Assembly (NCBI GenBank): GCA_964428975.1
Contig: CAYSAI010000003.1
Coordinates: 1 to 64,000 of the forward strand
From: JAGOUA01 sp964428975
Lineage (GTDB): Bacteria; Patescibacteriota; Patescibacteriia; 2-12-FULL-60-25
Direction of reading: 5' to 3'
Length of the DNA: 64,000 nt
Shown piece after piece: positions 8,534 through 15,893 of the stretch. Both the position numbers and the translations under genes were made by a program. The notes beneath the pieces were generated by a model that was not told where the DNA came from, did no database searches, and worked only from the letters and a program-made list of their open reading frames with translations. Positions within the stretch are counted from its first letter, which is position 1. Each line of letters starts with the position of its first letter.

Positions 8534-9016
8534 ATGCGAGGAGTGACTTACGGGATGAGCTTTAAGAGAGCTGCCGCCGGACTCTTTGTTTGTGTTTTGG
8601 GAATCCTTCTCATTTTTTTTCAATTTGGACCAGGACACTTCAGAAAACTCTATATCATCCCTATTCTTGTTGCTCCCGTATTGATCATCATAGGAATTTG
8701 GACACTTTTGAAGAGTATGTACACACCTTTTTGCGTCACATGTAGAAGAGCGCTGGAAGAAAAAACGGGAGAATACCCAGCGGAAACCGAAGGGGAAATT
8801 CGCGCCGTGCTCGAATCGACCAGAGACACGCGCACGAGCACCATCCGTCTTGTGTCGAAAGAACAGAGCGGGTTTAGTATTATCCTTAATTCTTGTCCCA
8901 CCTGTGTCGCTGTTGGAGAGGTTCGGTTCCTGCGAACACGTCCGCGGCAAGAAATCTTCAAAAAAGATCTTGCTGGTTCCGATATTCGACGGATCAAGGA
9001 GCGTTTGTTTTTATAA
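8534..9016 (+). CDS. Membrane protein with two CxxC pairs, unknown function
   Basis: A 160 aa protein, or 153 aa if the ATG at 8555 is used. Two hydrophobic helices lie at about residues 14-31 and 39-58. The soluble tail holds CVTC and CPTC pairs about 55 residues apart, which could bind one zinc or form a redox centre. No family recognised. GAGGAG at 8537 lies 12 nt before the second ATG, which is too far to decide the start. It ends just before a bidirectional terminator. Confidence 0.55.
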   Translation: MRGVTYGMSFKRAAAGLFVCVLGILLIFFQFGPGHFRKLYIIPILVAPVLIIIGIWTLLKSMYTPFCVTCRRALEEKTGEYPAETEGEIRAVLESTRDTRTSTIRLVSKEQSGFSIILNSCPTCVAVGEVRFLRTRPRQEIFKKDLAGSDIRRIKERLFL

Positions 9017-9029
9017 GGGCGCAGAAAAA

Positions 9030-9053
9030 ACTCGCTTGAGTAAGCGAGTTTTT
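9030..9053. terminator. Bidirectional rho-independent terminator
   Basis: CTCGCTT/AAGCGAG stem with A6 on the left and T5 on the right. It can end the plus-strand gene at 9016 and the minus-strand tRNA pair. Confidence 0.8.
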
Positions 9054-9056
9054 ACG

Positions 9057-9143
9057 TGGTGGGTGGGGAAGGATTCGAACCTTCGAAGGCGCAGGGCCAA
9101 CAGATTTACAGTCTGCTCCGTTTGACCGCTTCGGTACCCACCC
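9057..9143 (-). tRNA. tRNA-Tyr (GTA)
   Basis: Acceptor stem GGGTGGG/CCCACCC, discriminator A and an encoded CCA (9057-9059). The anticodon loop reads GTA. A variable arm of class II length and a TTCGAAT T-loop fit tRNA-Tyr. It follows tRNA-Thr on the minus strand by 7 nt. Confidence 0.95.
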
Positions 9144-9150
9144 TTGTTTC

Positions 9151-9226
9151 TGGAGCCGTTGACCGGGATTGAACCGGTGACCTCATCCTTACCATGGATG
9201 TGCTCTACCAGCTGAGCTACAACGGC
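9151..9226 (-). tRNA. tRNA-Thr (GGT)
   Basis: A 76 nt gene with acceptor GCCGTTG/CAACGGC, discriminator T, encoded CCA, anticodon stem CATCC/GGATG and loop ATGGTAA, giving GGT. It is the first gene of a two-tRNA transcript. Confidence 0.95.
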
Positions 9227-9400
9227 CTCATGCGCTTATTTTTGACGCCTGGCTTTGTCAGTCTCTCCGCTCGCTCCTCACCGTACGTGTACGTACGCCT
9301 CGTCACGTGCTCGATTCTTTCGCGCCATGCATTCAAAACTGAGCGCATGGATTGAAGAAAAAGCCTCGCTAGGTTATCAAGAATGCCATAGATGCGTCAA

Positions 9401-9427
9401 TAAAACAGCCCCGAAGTCTCTCGGGGC
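9401..9427 (-). terminator. Rho-independent terminator
   Basis: GCCCCGA/TCGGGGC stem; on the minus strand it is followed by TGTTTTA. It lies just past the stop codon of the gene at 9436-10002. Confidence 0.8.
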
Positions 9428-9435
9428 AGGGGGTC

Positions 9436-10002
9436 TTACACTTCCTCCTCTTCGTGCGAGTGCATTGTCGCACCTTCGTACGAGGCAGAACGCTTCCTAT
9501 CGACATTACGCTTCAGGCGCAGGTTCTCTTCCGAAAGAGGGTTCGCTACATCCCACGTAGGATAGCGATGATTTCTCGGAATGGCATACACGGTGTAGGT
9601 TTCAGGCCTCGCCTGATAGTTCGTGAGATCAATCACGAACCATCCATGAGGAAAATCCTCTACACGAAGATTCGTCTGACTGCGCATCAGCGGAGTGAGG
9701 TACAAAGCGTCTTCTATCCACTCGCGTGAGATCTGCGCGCGAAGACGTTCCTCGTGCAGGAGCGGGCCATGAAAGATGAACAGGGCGTTCTTGAGGCGTA
9801 CAAGCGTGTCACGCCGCGCTTCGCAAGCGCTAAAACGTCGTCGATTTTTTGAGTACTCTTCACTGCGAGGAATCTGTTTGATTCTGACACGCTCAAGCAT
9901 GGCAGAGAGCAAAATGATCTCTCGTTCGATCCCTTCAAGGGCGTTGTTCGCTCTTGCGATGAGCTGTCGCTCGTTGAGAATCTGTCCGTTGGGTTGGGTC
10001 AC
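9436..10002 (-). CDS. Hypothetical protein
   Basis: A 188 aa protein of no family I recognise. The first half is helical and charged (LIARANNALEGIEREIILLSAMLERVR region). The second half has an aromatic-rich globular stretch (FPHGWFVIDLTNYQARPETY), and the C-terminus is acidic (HSHEEEEV). The GTG start at 10002 is set by AAGGAG six nt upstream, one of the few native genes here with a good Shine-Dalgarno. Its own terminator follows. Confidence 0.65.
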   Translation of the reverse strand: MTQPNGQILNERQLIARANNALEGIEREIILLSAMLERVRIKQIPRSEEYSKNRRRFSACEARRDTLVRLKNALFIFHGPLLHEERLRAQISREWIEDALYLTPLMRSQTNLRVEDFPHGWFVIDLTNYQARPETYTVYAIPRNHRYPTWDVANPLSEENLRLKRNVDRKRSASYEGATMHSHEEEEV

Positions 10003-10071
10003 GATGGTCTCCTTCTGCGTATACTGCTCGGAGAGTATGCCACAAAAAGCGATGGTTTTTCAAGAGGGAGA

Positions 10072-11046
10072 CTATTTTCTTGCCAGAACGCGCTTGCAGG
10101 CCTTCACGATATCTGCGCTTGTGAGGCCGTACGCATGGAGGAGTTCCGAGGGTTCTCCCGATTCACCGAACGTGTCAGGCATGGCGACGGGTTCGACGGG
10201 CGAGGGGAGTTCACGCGCGAGGATCTCGCTCACAGCTCCAAACAGGCCTCCGTGTACCTGATGCTCCTCGACCGTTACGACGCACTTCGTTTTTTTGACG
10301 CTTTTCAAGAGCGTTTTTTCATCAAATGGCTTGATCGTTGAGGCGTTGATCACCTCGACGTCTATACCGCGTTTTGCGAGCGTTTGTGCTGCTTCGAGCG
10401 CGTTGTAGAGCAATGGCCCGCACGCGACAAGGCTTACATGCTTGCCTGCGCGCAAGACATGATGCACGCCAATCGTAAATGGTGTGTCTTCTGCGAAGAT
10501 GAGCGGCGTCTTTTCGCGAGCGAATCGAATGTAGACAGGACCTTCAAATTCAGCCATCGCGATCGTGGCGCGCTTTGTTTCATGATAGTCGCAGGGAGCA
10601 AGGACGATGAGATTTGGGAGAACACGCGTGATGGCGAGGTCTTCAAGCGCCTGATGGGTGGCGCCGTCTGGCCCTACGGAGAGCCCTGTATGGGCTCCTG
10701 CGAGTTTGACGTTTGCGTTTGTATAGCAGACGGAGACGCGGAGTTGATCCCATGTGCGTCCCGGCATGAACACCGCATACGAGCTCGCAAACGGAATCTT
10801 TCCTGAAAGGGCGAGACCGGCTGCCATACCCACCATATTTTGTTCCGCGACGCCACATTCAAGAAAACGTTCAGGAAAAGCCTCTTGAAAGCCCTGCACG
10901 CGCGTTGATTCTGCGAGATCTGCCGTAAGTACAACGATGCGTTCGTCGTGCTTGCCAAGTTCAAGAAGCGCATCGCCGTAACCGTTGCGCGTCGGAATAG
11001 ACTGCTGGCGCTCGGTAAAAAGGTCTGGATGAAGAAGAGAGGGCAT
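10072..11046 (-). CDS. tktB: Transketolase, C-terminal subunit
   Basis: A 324 aa protein covering the pyrimidine-binding and C-terminal domains of transketolase. The catalytic Glu region is visible (ECGVAEQNMVGMAAGLALSG), as is the PFASSYAVF strand and the C-terminal VEEHQVHGGLFGAV segment. With the adjacent N-terminal subunit it moves two-carbon units between sugar phosphates in the non-oxidative pentose phosphate pathway. The split form is common in archaea and some bacteria. It starts 2 nt after the stop of the N-terminal gene. Confidence 0.93.
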   Translation of the reverse strand: MPSLLHPDLFTERQQSIPTRNGYGDALLELGKHDERIVVLTADLAESTRVQGFQEAFPERFLECGVAEQNMVGMAAGLALSGKIPFASSYAVFMPGRTWDQLRVSVCYTNANVKLAGAHTGLSVGPDGATHQALEDLAITRVLPNLIVLAPCDYHETKRATIAMAEFEGPVYIRFAREKTPLIFAEDTPFTIGVHHVLRAGKHVSLVACGPLLYNALEAAQTLAKRGIDVEVINASTIKPFDEKTLLKSVKKTKCVVTVEEHQVHGGLFGAVSEILARELPSPVEPVAMPDTFGESGEPSELLHAYGLTSADIVKACKRVLARK

Positions 11047-11048
11047 AC

Positions 11049-11903
11049 TTATTCGTGTTCAGAACGGATCGCGCCTGCAAGCGTACGAAGTTCGTGCAGC
11101 GCGCGTTTTGCCTGTGGGTTATCGGGCGGTTTTCCATGCCAAGTAAAATCTGCCTCCATAAAGCTCACGCCTTTTCCAGGAATCGTGTGCGCGATAATCA
11201 TGGTTGGTTGTTCGTAGACCGCTTGCGCTTCATCAAGACTATCAAGAATACGTCGCATGTTATGACCATCCACCTCAATCACATGAAAGCCGAAACTCTC
11301 GAATTTCTCCACGAGCGGTTCGAGCGGCATGATCGTTTCGGTGAAGCCGTCGATTTGGATGTTATTTCTGTCAAGAATCACGGTGAGAGAATTGAGACGC
11401 ATTTTTCCTGCGAAGAGAAACGCCTCCCATGATTGCCCCTCGTTCAACTCGCCATCACTCATGAGACAGTACGTACGCCACCGCGCGCGATCGATACGAG
11501 AGGCCATCGCCATCCCAACAGCCTGCGAAATTCCCTGTCCAAGCGGACCGCCGCACGTTTCAATGCCCATACCAAAATGACTGTTCGAATGCCCTTGAAA
11601 GGGCGAGCCGAATTGACGAAGCGTGTTGTGGAACGCCGCAATATCGCAAAACCCACGTCTCGCAAGCGTCGCGTAGAGCACGGGGCAGATATGGGCGTTT
11701 GAAAGCACGAGTCGATCGCGATCGGGAGCTTTCGGATGCGCAGGATCTACATGAAGCGTATGAAAATAGAGTGCGGTGAACACATCCGCCATACCGAGCG
11801 ACCCCGCAGAATGACCGCTTTTCGCACGCACGAGCGCTTTAATCACGTCTTGACGAATCGTGTTCGCCATCAGTTCAAGATCATGAAGGGACAAAGAGCG
11901 CAT
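11049..11903 (-). CDS. tktA: Transketolase, N-terminal (ThDP-binding) subunit
   Basis: A 284 aa protein with the thiamine-diphosphate domain of transketolase: GHSAGSLGMADVFTALYF, the GGPLGQGISQAVGMA block, the diphosphate and metal site SDGELNEGQSWEA followed by LDRNN, and HTIPGKGVSFME. The usual GDGE is SDGE here. It is the first gene of a two-gene transcript with the C-terminal subunit. Its ATG lies exactly 6 nt after a TGCTATACT extended -10, which suggests a leaderless mRNA. Confidence 0.93.
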   Translation of the reverse strand: MRSLSLHDLELMANTIRQDVIKALVRAKSGHSAGSLGMADVFTALYFHTLHVDPAHPKAPDRDRLVLSNAHICPVLYATLARRGFCDIAAFHNTLRQFGSPFQGHSNSHFGMGIETCGGPLGQGISQAVGMAMASRIDRARWRTYCLMSDGELNEGQSWEAFLFAGKMRLNSLTVILDRNNIQIDGFTETIMPLEPLVEKFESFGFHVIEVDGHNMRRILDSLDEAQAVYEQPTMIIAHTIPGKGVSFMEADFTWHGKPPDNPQAKRALHELRTLAGAIRSEHE

Positions 11904-11909
11904 GGGGAG

Positions 11910-11918
11910 AGTATAGCA
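11910..11918 (-). promoter_or_regulatory. Extended -10 promoter of the transketolase genes, leaderless type
   Basis: On the minus strand TGCTATACT is followed by CTCCCC and the ATG at 11903. Hexamer-to-start distance is 6 nt. It abuts the terminator of the upstream gene. Confidence 0.6.
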
Positions 11919-11920
11919 AA

Positions 11921-11945
11921 ATCCACCGAGATGCGCTCGGTGGAT
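11921..11945 (-). terminator. Rho-independent terminator of the cupredoxin gene
   Basis: Perfect ATCCACCGAG/CTCGGTGGAT stem with a 5 nt loop, followed on the minus strand by TTTT. A T5 run on the other side means it may work both ways. Confidence 0.8.
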
Positions 11946-11972
11946 GTTTTTCTCTGAAGAAGGTATCTCTTT

Positions 11973-12749
11973 TTACGGCAACACGTTGATCGTTCCTTCC
12001 ATGCTTGGATGCATCGAGCAGAGGTAGTCGAACGAACCAGCGTTCGTGAACTTGCGCGAGTAGGACGCTCCTGGAGCGATCGTGCCTGACTCCCAGCCCG
12101 TTCCCTTCACTGTGTGGTTGTAGATGTCACGGTTCGTCCACGTAACGGTCACGTTCTTTTTGATGGTCATGGTTCCTGGAACGAACGCGGTTTCCACGTC
12201 GCCAATCGTGACGTTCGCGATTTCTGCCGTGAGCTGTTTATCATGCGCGATCGTTGGGCTTTGCGTCATGACATTCGCCGGAGAGAAATCGTTCGTTTGT
12301 TCGATCGCTGTTCCTACGCGATAGTTCGTGAAGAACGCATCTGGAAGGTCGTCAATTTGTTGCTTCCAGCTGATCGAATAGAGGCTTTGCGCGATCGATT
12401 CGGTCGTAACATGGCGAAGAATTCCTCCTTGATCAACGACGTACGTGCGTGGATCGGTCGTCACTTTCACCATCTTCCGCCCAGGACGATACGTGACGTT
12501 GCCACCAATAGGTACGGCCGCAAGCGCTTTTGCGCTGATCGTTCGTACACCGGAAAAGTCGGTATACCAAGTGAAGTACGTTTTTTCGTTGGGAAACACG
12601 TAGCGTTTTCCATCTTGCGCGAAGTAGTAGACGGCACTACTCGTGGGTGACTTGATGAGGTCTCCTGCGTTGAACACACTGCGTTCAGCCGCAAGCGCGC
12701 CGAGTGGAGCGAGAGCGACGAGAGTGGTAAAAAGCACTTGGCGAAACAT
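11973..12749 (-). CDS. Exported protein with C-terminal cupredoxin (blue copper) domain
   Basis: A 258 aa protein. A signal peptide ends near LGALAAE (about residue 21). Residues about 25-155 form a domain of paired units (YYFAQDGKRYVFPNEKTYFTW, VTYRPGRKMVKVTTDPRTYVV) shared with the next upstream protein. Residues about 170-258 are a plastocyanin-like cupredoxin with a complete type 1 copper site: His in YNHTVKG and the Cys-x2-His-x2-Met set in YLCSMHPSMEG. It should bind copper outside the cell for electron transfer or metal handling. The partner is not evident in the window. It has its own terminator. Confidence 0.8.
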   Translation of the reverse strand: MFRQVLFTTLVALAPLGALAAERSVFNAGDLIKSPTSSAVYYFAQDGKRYVFPNEKTYFTWYTDFSGVRTISAKALAAVPIGGNVTYRPGRKMVKVTTDPRTYVVDQGGILRHVTTESIAQSLYSISWKQQIDDLPDAFFTNYRVGTAIEQTNDFSPANVMTQSPTIAHDKQLTAEIANVTIGDVETAFVPGTMTIKKNVTVTWTNRDIYNHTVKGTGWESGTIAPGASYSRKFTNAGSFDYLCSMHPSMEGTINVLP

Positions 12750-12782
12750 AGGAAAAAAGAGAAGAGTAAGCTGACCTTTACC

Positions 12783-14204
12783 TTACCGCGGTCGAGCTAA
12801 AACTACAATATCAGCAAGGGTTTGTTCGCGCGAAGCGCCAAGAAGGTCGGTTGCCACCACACGGAAGGTTTGCGCATCTGTTGTGGTGAGCGGTTCTGTC
12901 GTATACGAGCAAAATGGTCGTTCGCATCTTGCAACGCTCGTTCCGTTACGCCATATTTCGATACTGCCGATCCCTTCGCCGTCTGATGCTTGTGCATTGA
13001 GATTGATCTGTTCTCCAATAAATAAGGTGTTCGTATTTGTGCCGATCGTGAGTATCGGGCGATCATTCGTTACAATCGTGAGCGTGCTTGTGGGCGTCGT
13101 CCATCGTGCGCCGGAGGTGTCTTCGACGACAGCTTGTATCGCGAACGTCGTACCAATTGTTCCCGAGATGCCGTAGTTGAGCGTGCAGATTGTTCCTGAG
13201 AAACAGGATTTTTGCTCGATACCATCCACCAAAATCGTGAGACGTCGGATACTGATCGTTGTATTGCGCCACTCGGCACGCATATCAACGTTCGTGTTAT
13301 TGCGCGTTTCGTTTTGCGTAAGGAGCAGTCGTAGCCCGCCTGCTTGCGCGTCTTGCACAGGAACAACGAGGGTTTTCTCGATCGTTATGCCTCCTGAAAG
13401 CGTGGCGATCGCTCGAAGCGTGTAGCTCGATGCACCCGAATGAAGAGGGTGTGCGAGCTCGTAGGTGCAGGGTGATGTGCGCATGCATGAGGCTCGCGGC
13501 GCGTCGTTCACGAACAAATCTAACCGTTCAGGCATCGTCCCTATCGCGTAGAGCGAAGCGAACACGGATTCTCCCGGACGTACGCCAAGCGCATCGCTCA
13601 CGCGCAGAAGAAGATCGTTTATAAGAGGTGCGGGTGTGGTCGATGTAGGTGAAGGAGCAGGAGATGGTGTTGGGATGGGAGTTATTTCTGGAAGTAAACG
13701 ATTATTGATGGTGATAGAGGTCGGGTTCGATCGAAGGCGAGCCACAGGAGCAGACTCTTGTTCCGTCACGGGAGCGCCTATCACATAGCTTGAGAAAAAG
13801 GCATCAGAAAGATCATCGACGTGCTGCGCCCATGCGGGGCCTGCAATCGCGAGCGCAAGCGCTTCCGTGGGAATCCATCGAAGGAGTCCGTATTCTGTGA
13901 CGAGATACACCTTTGGATCGGTCGTGATCTTGATGAGTTGCCCAGGTCGATACAGAACGGCTCCTGTGAGGCGCATACCCGCAAGATCGTTGGAAGAAAT
14001 AACCTGTACGTTCGAAAAATCTGGATACCAGCTTCGATAGATACGTTCGTTTGAAAACGTGAGACGTCGTCCATCGCCCGTCGCAAAATACACCGTGGAA
14101 GCATCTTGCGTACGCACGAGACCTGTTTCAACAGCGGCGTAGGTTGTGGGTACGCTTATACCGAAAGCAACAAGCGCGAGAAGGGCAGAAAAAAAATAGT
14201 TCAT
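12783..14204 (-). CDS. Exported surface protein with Ig-like repeats
   Basis: A 473 aa protein with a signal peptide (to about TTYAA, residue 23). The N-terminal domain (about 25-150) is homologous by eye to that of the downstream cupredoxin protein (VYFATGDGRRLTFSNERIYRSW, KITTDPKVYLV, DDLSDAFFSSY). A Pro/Thr/Ser linker (about 180-200) leads to three or four Ig-like units of roughly 85 aa, each with paired Cys (for example CMRTSPCTY, CFSGTICTL, CERPFCSY). Probably cell-surface or S-layer associated. Its ATG overlaps the rpe stop codon (ATGA), so translation may be coupled to a sugar-phosphate enzyme, an unexpected partner. Confidence 0.72.
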   Translation of the reverse strand: MNYFFSALLALVAFGISVPTTYAAVETGLVRTQDASTVYFATGDGRRLTFSNERIYRSWYPDFSNVQVISSNDLAGMRLTGAVLYRPGQLIKITTDPKVYLVTEYGLLRWIPTEALALAIAGPAWAQHVDDLSDAFFSSYVIGAPVTEQESAPVARLRSNPTSITINNRLLPEITPIPTPSPAPSPTSTTPAPLINDLLLRVSDALGVRPGESVFASLYAIGTMPERLDLFVNDAPRASCMRTSPCTYELAHPLHSGASSYTLRAIATLSGGITIEKTLVVPVQDAQAGGLRLLLTQNETRNNTNVDMRAEWRNTTISIRRLTILVDGIEQKSCFSGTICTLNYGISGTIGTTFAIQAVVEDTSGARWTTPTSTLTIVTNDRPILTIGTNTNTLFIGEQINLNAQASDGEGIGSIEIWRNGTSVARCERPFCSYTTEPLTTTDAQTFRVVATDLLGASREQTLADIVVLARPR

Positions 14205-14857
14205 ACAAGAGTATCATGCGCGATGCGTTGAAGATGTTGCAAGGCATCTGCGGGCGTTCGACGCGCATCACGAAACACCGCTGACGCTGCATAGATGATG
14301 CTCACCCCACGCTCGCACAGCGAGGGGATAAGCGCTTCGGTGATCCCTCCATCAATGCCAATCGGTAGTGTTGGCGCAAGCGCGTGCGCTTGTTCGAGCT
14401 TGTGCAGCGTTGTAGGAAGGAAGGGTTGCCCGCTCCATCCTGGATGCACACCGAGCAATAAAAGCGTATCAATCTTTGAAAGAAACGGCATCACGCGTGT
14501 AAGCGGCGTTTCTGGACTCAGTGCAAGTCCTGCTTCAATTCCATGATCGCGACACCATGCGATGAGCGCTTCATGATGCATGGGCGCTTCAATATGCCAT
14601 ACGGCACGGGCAAAAAGAGGGTGCGCTTGCCACGCATGCATCACAAAAAGAGGGTCTTGGCAGAGAAGATGCAGCTCGATAGAAGGACCTTCTTTTGGCC
14701 AAGTACTCGCATCAAAAAAGCTTGTATTCGGCACGAAGTGTCCGTCGAGACAATCAAGCTGGATCCATTCTGCTTCGCCCGCGCTCGCAAAATGGGCGAA
14801 TGCTTCGTGCTCGGTCTGCGCGAGAATCACGGGAATGATTTCAGGAACTACGAACAT
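14201..14857 (-). CDS. rpe: Ribulose-phosphate 3-epimerase family protein
   Basis: A 218 aa TIM-barrel enzyme. Family marks are the LDCLDGHFVPNTSF strand (usual LDVMDGHFVPN), the phosphate loop HPGWSGQPF, and GIDGGI near residue 170. The expected reaction is ribulose 5-phosphate to xylulose 5-phosphate. It is divergent in the N-terminal third: the usual DVHLM segment reads IELHLL. It overlaps the 3' end of rpiB by 10 nt and the surface protein gene by 4 nt. Confidence 0.82.
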   Translation of the reverse strand: MFVVPEIIPVILAQTEHEAFAHFASAGEAEWIQLDCLDGHFVPNTSFFDASTWPKEGPSIELHLLCQDPLFVMHAWQAHPLFARAVWHIEAPMHHEALIAWCRDHGIEAGLALSPETPLTRVMPFLSKIDTLLLLGVHPGWSGQPFLPTTLHKLEQAHALAPTLPIGIDGGITEALIPSLCERGVSIIYAASAVFRDARRTPADALQHLQRIAHDTLV

Positions 14858-15291
14858 ACGCGGCTCAATTGATGGATGCGGCGTACGTGTCTCGCGCTAT
14901 ACGAAGGATGTGCGTCTATCCAAGCAGTGAGAATCTGTTCTGCTTGACGCGAACTCGTGAAATGCTCTCCAAGCACAAGAATATTCGCGTGGTTATGCTC
15001 GCGTGCAAGACGCGCCTCTTCGCTCGTACGAATCACAACGGCACGCGCCTCTCGAAACCGATTGGCGGCGATTGCCATGCCGAATCCAGAGCCGCACACC
15101 AAAATTCCCATCACATCGTTCGTGGGAGAAAGGTGCTTTGCTACGCGTTCTGCTACGGGAACATAATCATCTCCTTCAACAACGTCTGGCGAGAAATCTT
15201 CAAACGCAATTCCTCGCGCAGCAAGCGTACGACGAAGATGCTCTTTCAAACGAAACCCCGCGTGATCGCTACCAAGAAGGAACAACGGCAT
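14848..15291 (-). CDS. rpiB: Ribose-5-phosphate isomerase B
   Basis: A 147 aa protein of family length. It shows GSDHAGFRLKEHL at the start, the CGSGFGMAIAANRF active-site loop with its catalytic Cys, RTSEEARLAREHNHANIL and a C-terminal WIDAHPSY. It interconverts ribose 5-phosphate and ribulose 5-phosphate. The ATG at 15291 gives the canonical N-terminus. A TGCTATACT extended -10 ends 8 nt upstream. First gene of an rpiB-rpe-surface protein transcript. Confidence 0.92.
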   Translation of the reverse strand: MPLFLLGSDHAGFRLKEHLRRTLAARGIAFEDFSPDVVEGDDYVPVAERVAKHLSPTNDVMGILVCGSGFGMAIAANRFREARAVVIRTSEEARLAREHNHANILVLGEHFTSSRQAEQILTAWIDAHPSYSARHVRRIHQLSRVCS

Positions 15292-15311
15292 ACAAAAGGA
15301 GTATAGCACAC

Positions 15312-15590
15312 CTAGAGAGATCGATAGATGTCGTGCGAGCCGATGGAGAGGAACAAGATGTCGCCATTTTCTTGACGGAGAAAGAGAATGCGTATTTTGA
15401 GCGTGACAGACAACGACCAAAAACCAGCCAGAGCTCCTTTGAGCGCGTGAAGTCGCAACGAAGGATGAAGGGGATTTTCTCGAAATAAACCTTCTGTTTT
15501 TATCGCTCGTTCTTGAAGAGCTGCATCCAGCTTTCGAAGGTCTTTGAGAAAATCCGGATCGTAGAGGATGGTATTCACTACCATACTCAC
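15312..15590 (-). CDS. RelE/ParE-superfamily toxin (YafQ-like)
   Basis: A 92 aa protein with the RelE/YafQ layout: FLKDLRKLDAALQERAIK helices, HPSLRLHALKGALAGFWSLSV, then KIRILFLRQENGDILFLSIGSHDIY. The SHDIY ending matches the GTHDEVY end of many family members. Such toxins usually cleave mRNA on the ribosome. The GTG start at 15590 overlaps the antitoxin stop codon; ATG at 15584 is an alternative. Partner antitoxin is directly upstream. Confidence 0.82.
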   Translation of the reverse strand: MSMVVNTILYDPDFLKDLRKLDAALQERAIKTEGLFRENPLHPSLRLHALKGALAGFWSLSVTLKIRILFLRQENGDILFLSIGSHDIYRSL

Positions 15591-15823
15591 ATCTTCAAAA
15601 GATCGCGCATGGACGGGGCGCGTAGGAGGCGCTTTTTTCCAGAGGGAGTAGCGGCGCGTTTCGCTCGACGAAGTACCTCTTGCTCGCTGATGCGGGGCGC
15701 ATCGTCCATCTCAATAAGGTGGCGAACGTATTCGCTTGTTGTAGCAAAACCACGTCGCCGTGCGAGGCGTCGTGTTTGTGTGAAGGTTTTTTGGTCCAAA
15801 GAAAGGGAGAGAACTGTTCGCAT
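15587..15823 (-). CDS. Ribbon-helix-helix-type antitoxin
   Basis: A 78 aa protein starting MRTVLSLSLDQKTF, an RHH-like strand, then helices (ARRRGFATTSEYVRHLIEM), and a basic C-terminal tail that would wrap the toxin. The gene overlaps the toxin start, the normal order for such modules. It should repress its own promoter. The ATG at 15823 gives the RHH strand at the N-terminus. Confidence 0.78.
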   Translation of the reverse strand: MRTVLSLSLDQKTFTQTRRLARRRGFATTSEYVRHLIEMDDAPRISEQEVLRRAKRAATPSGKKRLLRAPSMRDLLKM

Positions 15824-15860
15824 ATGTATACAACTGTATGACAACGTCTTCTAAAACACA

Positions 15861-15889
15861 AATAAAACCCCCTCTCAGGTGAGAGGGGG
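15861..15889 (-). terminator. Rho-independent terminator of the second M16 gene
   Basis: Perfect 9 bp CCCCCTCTC/GAGAGGGGG stem with a short loop, followed on the minus strand by TTTTATT. Confidence 0.85.
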
Positions 15890-15893
15890 AGGG

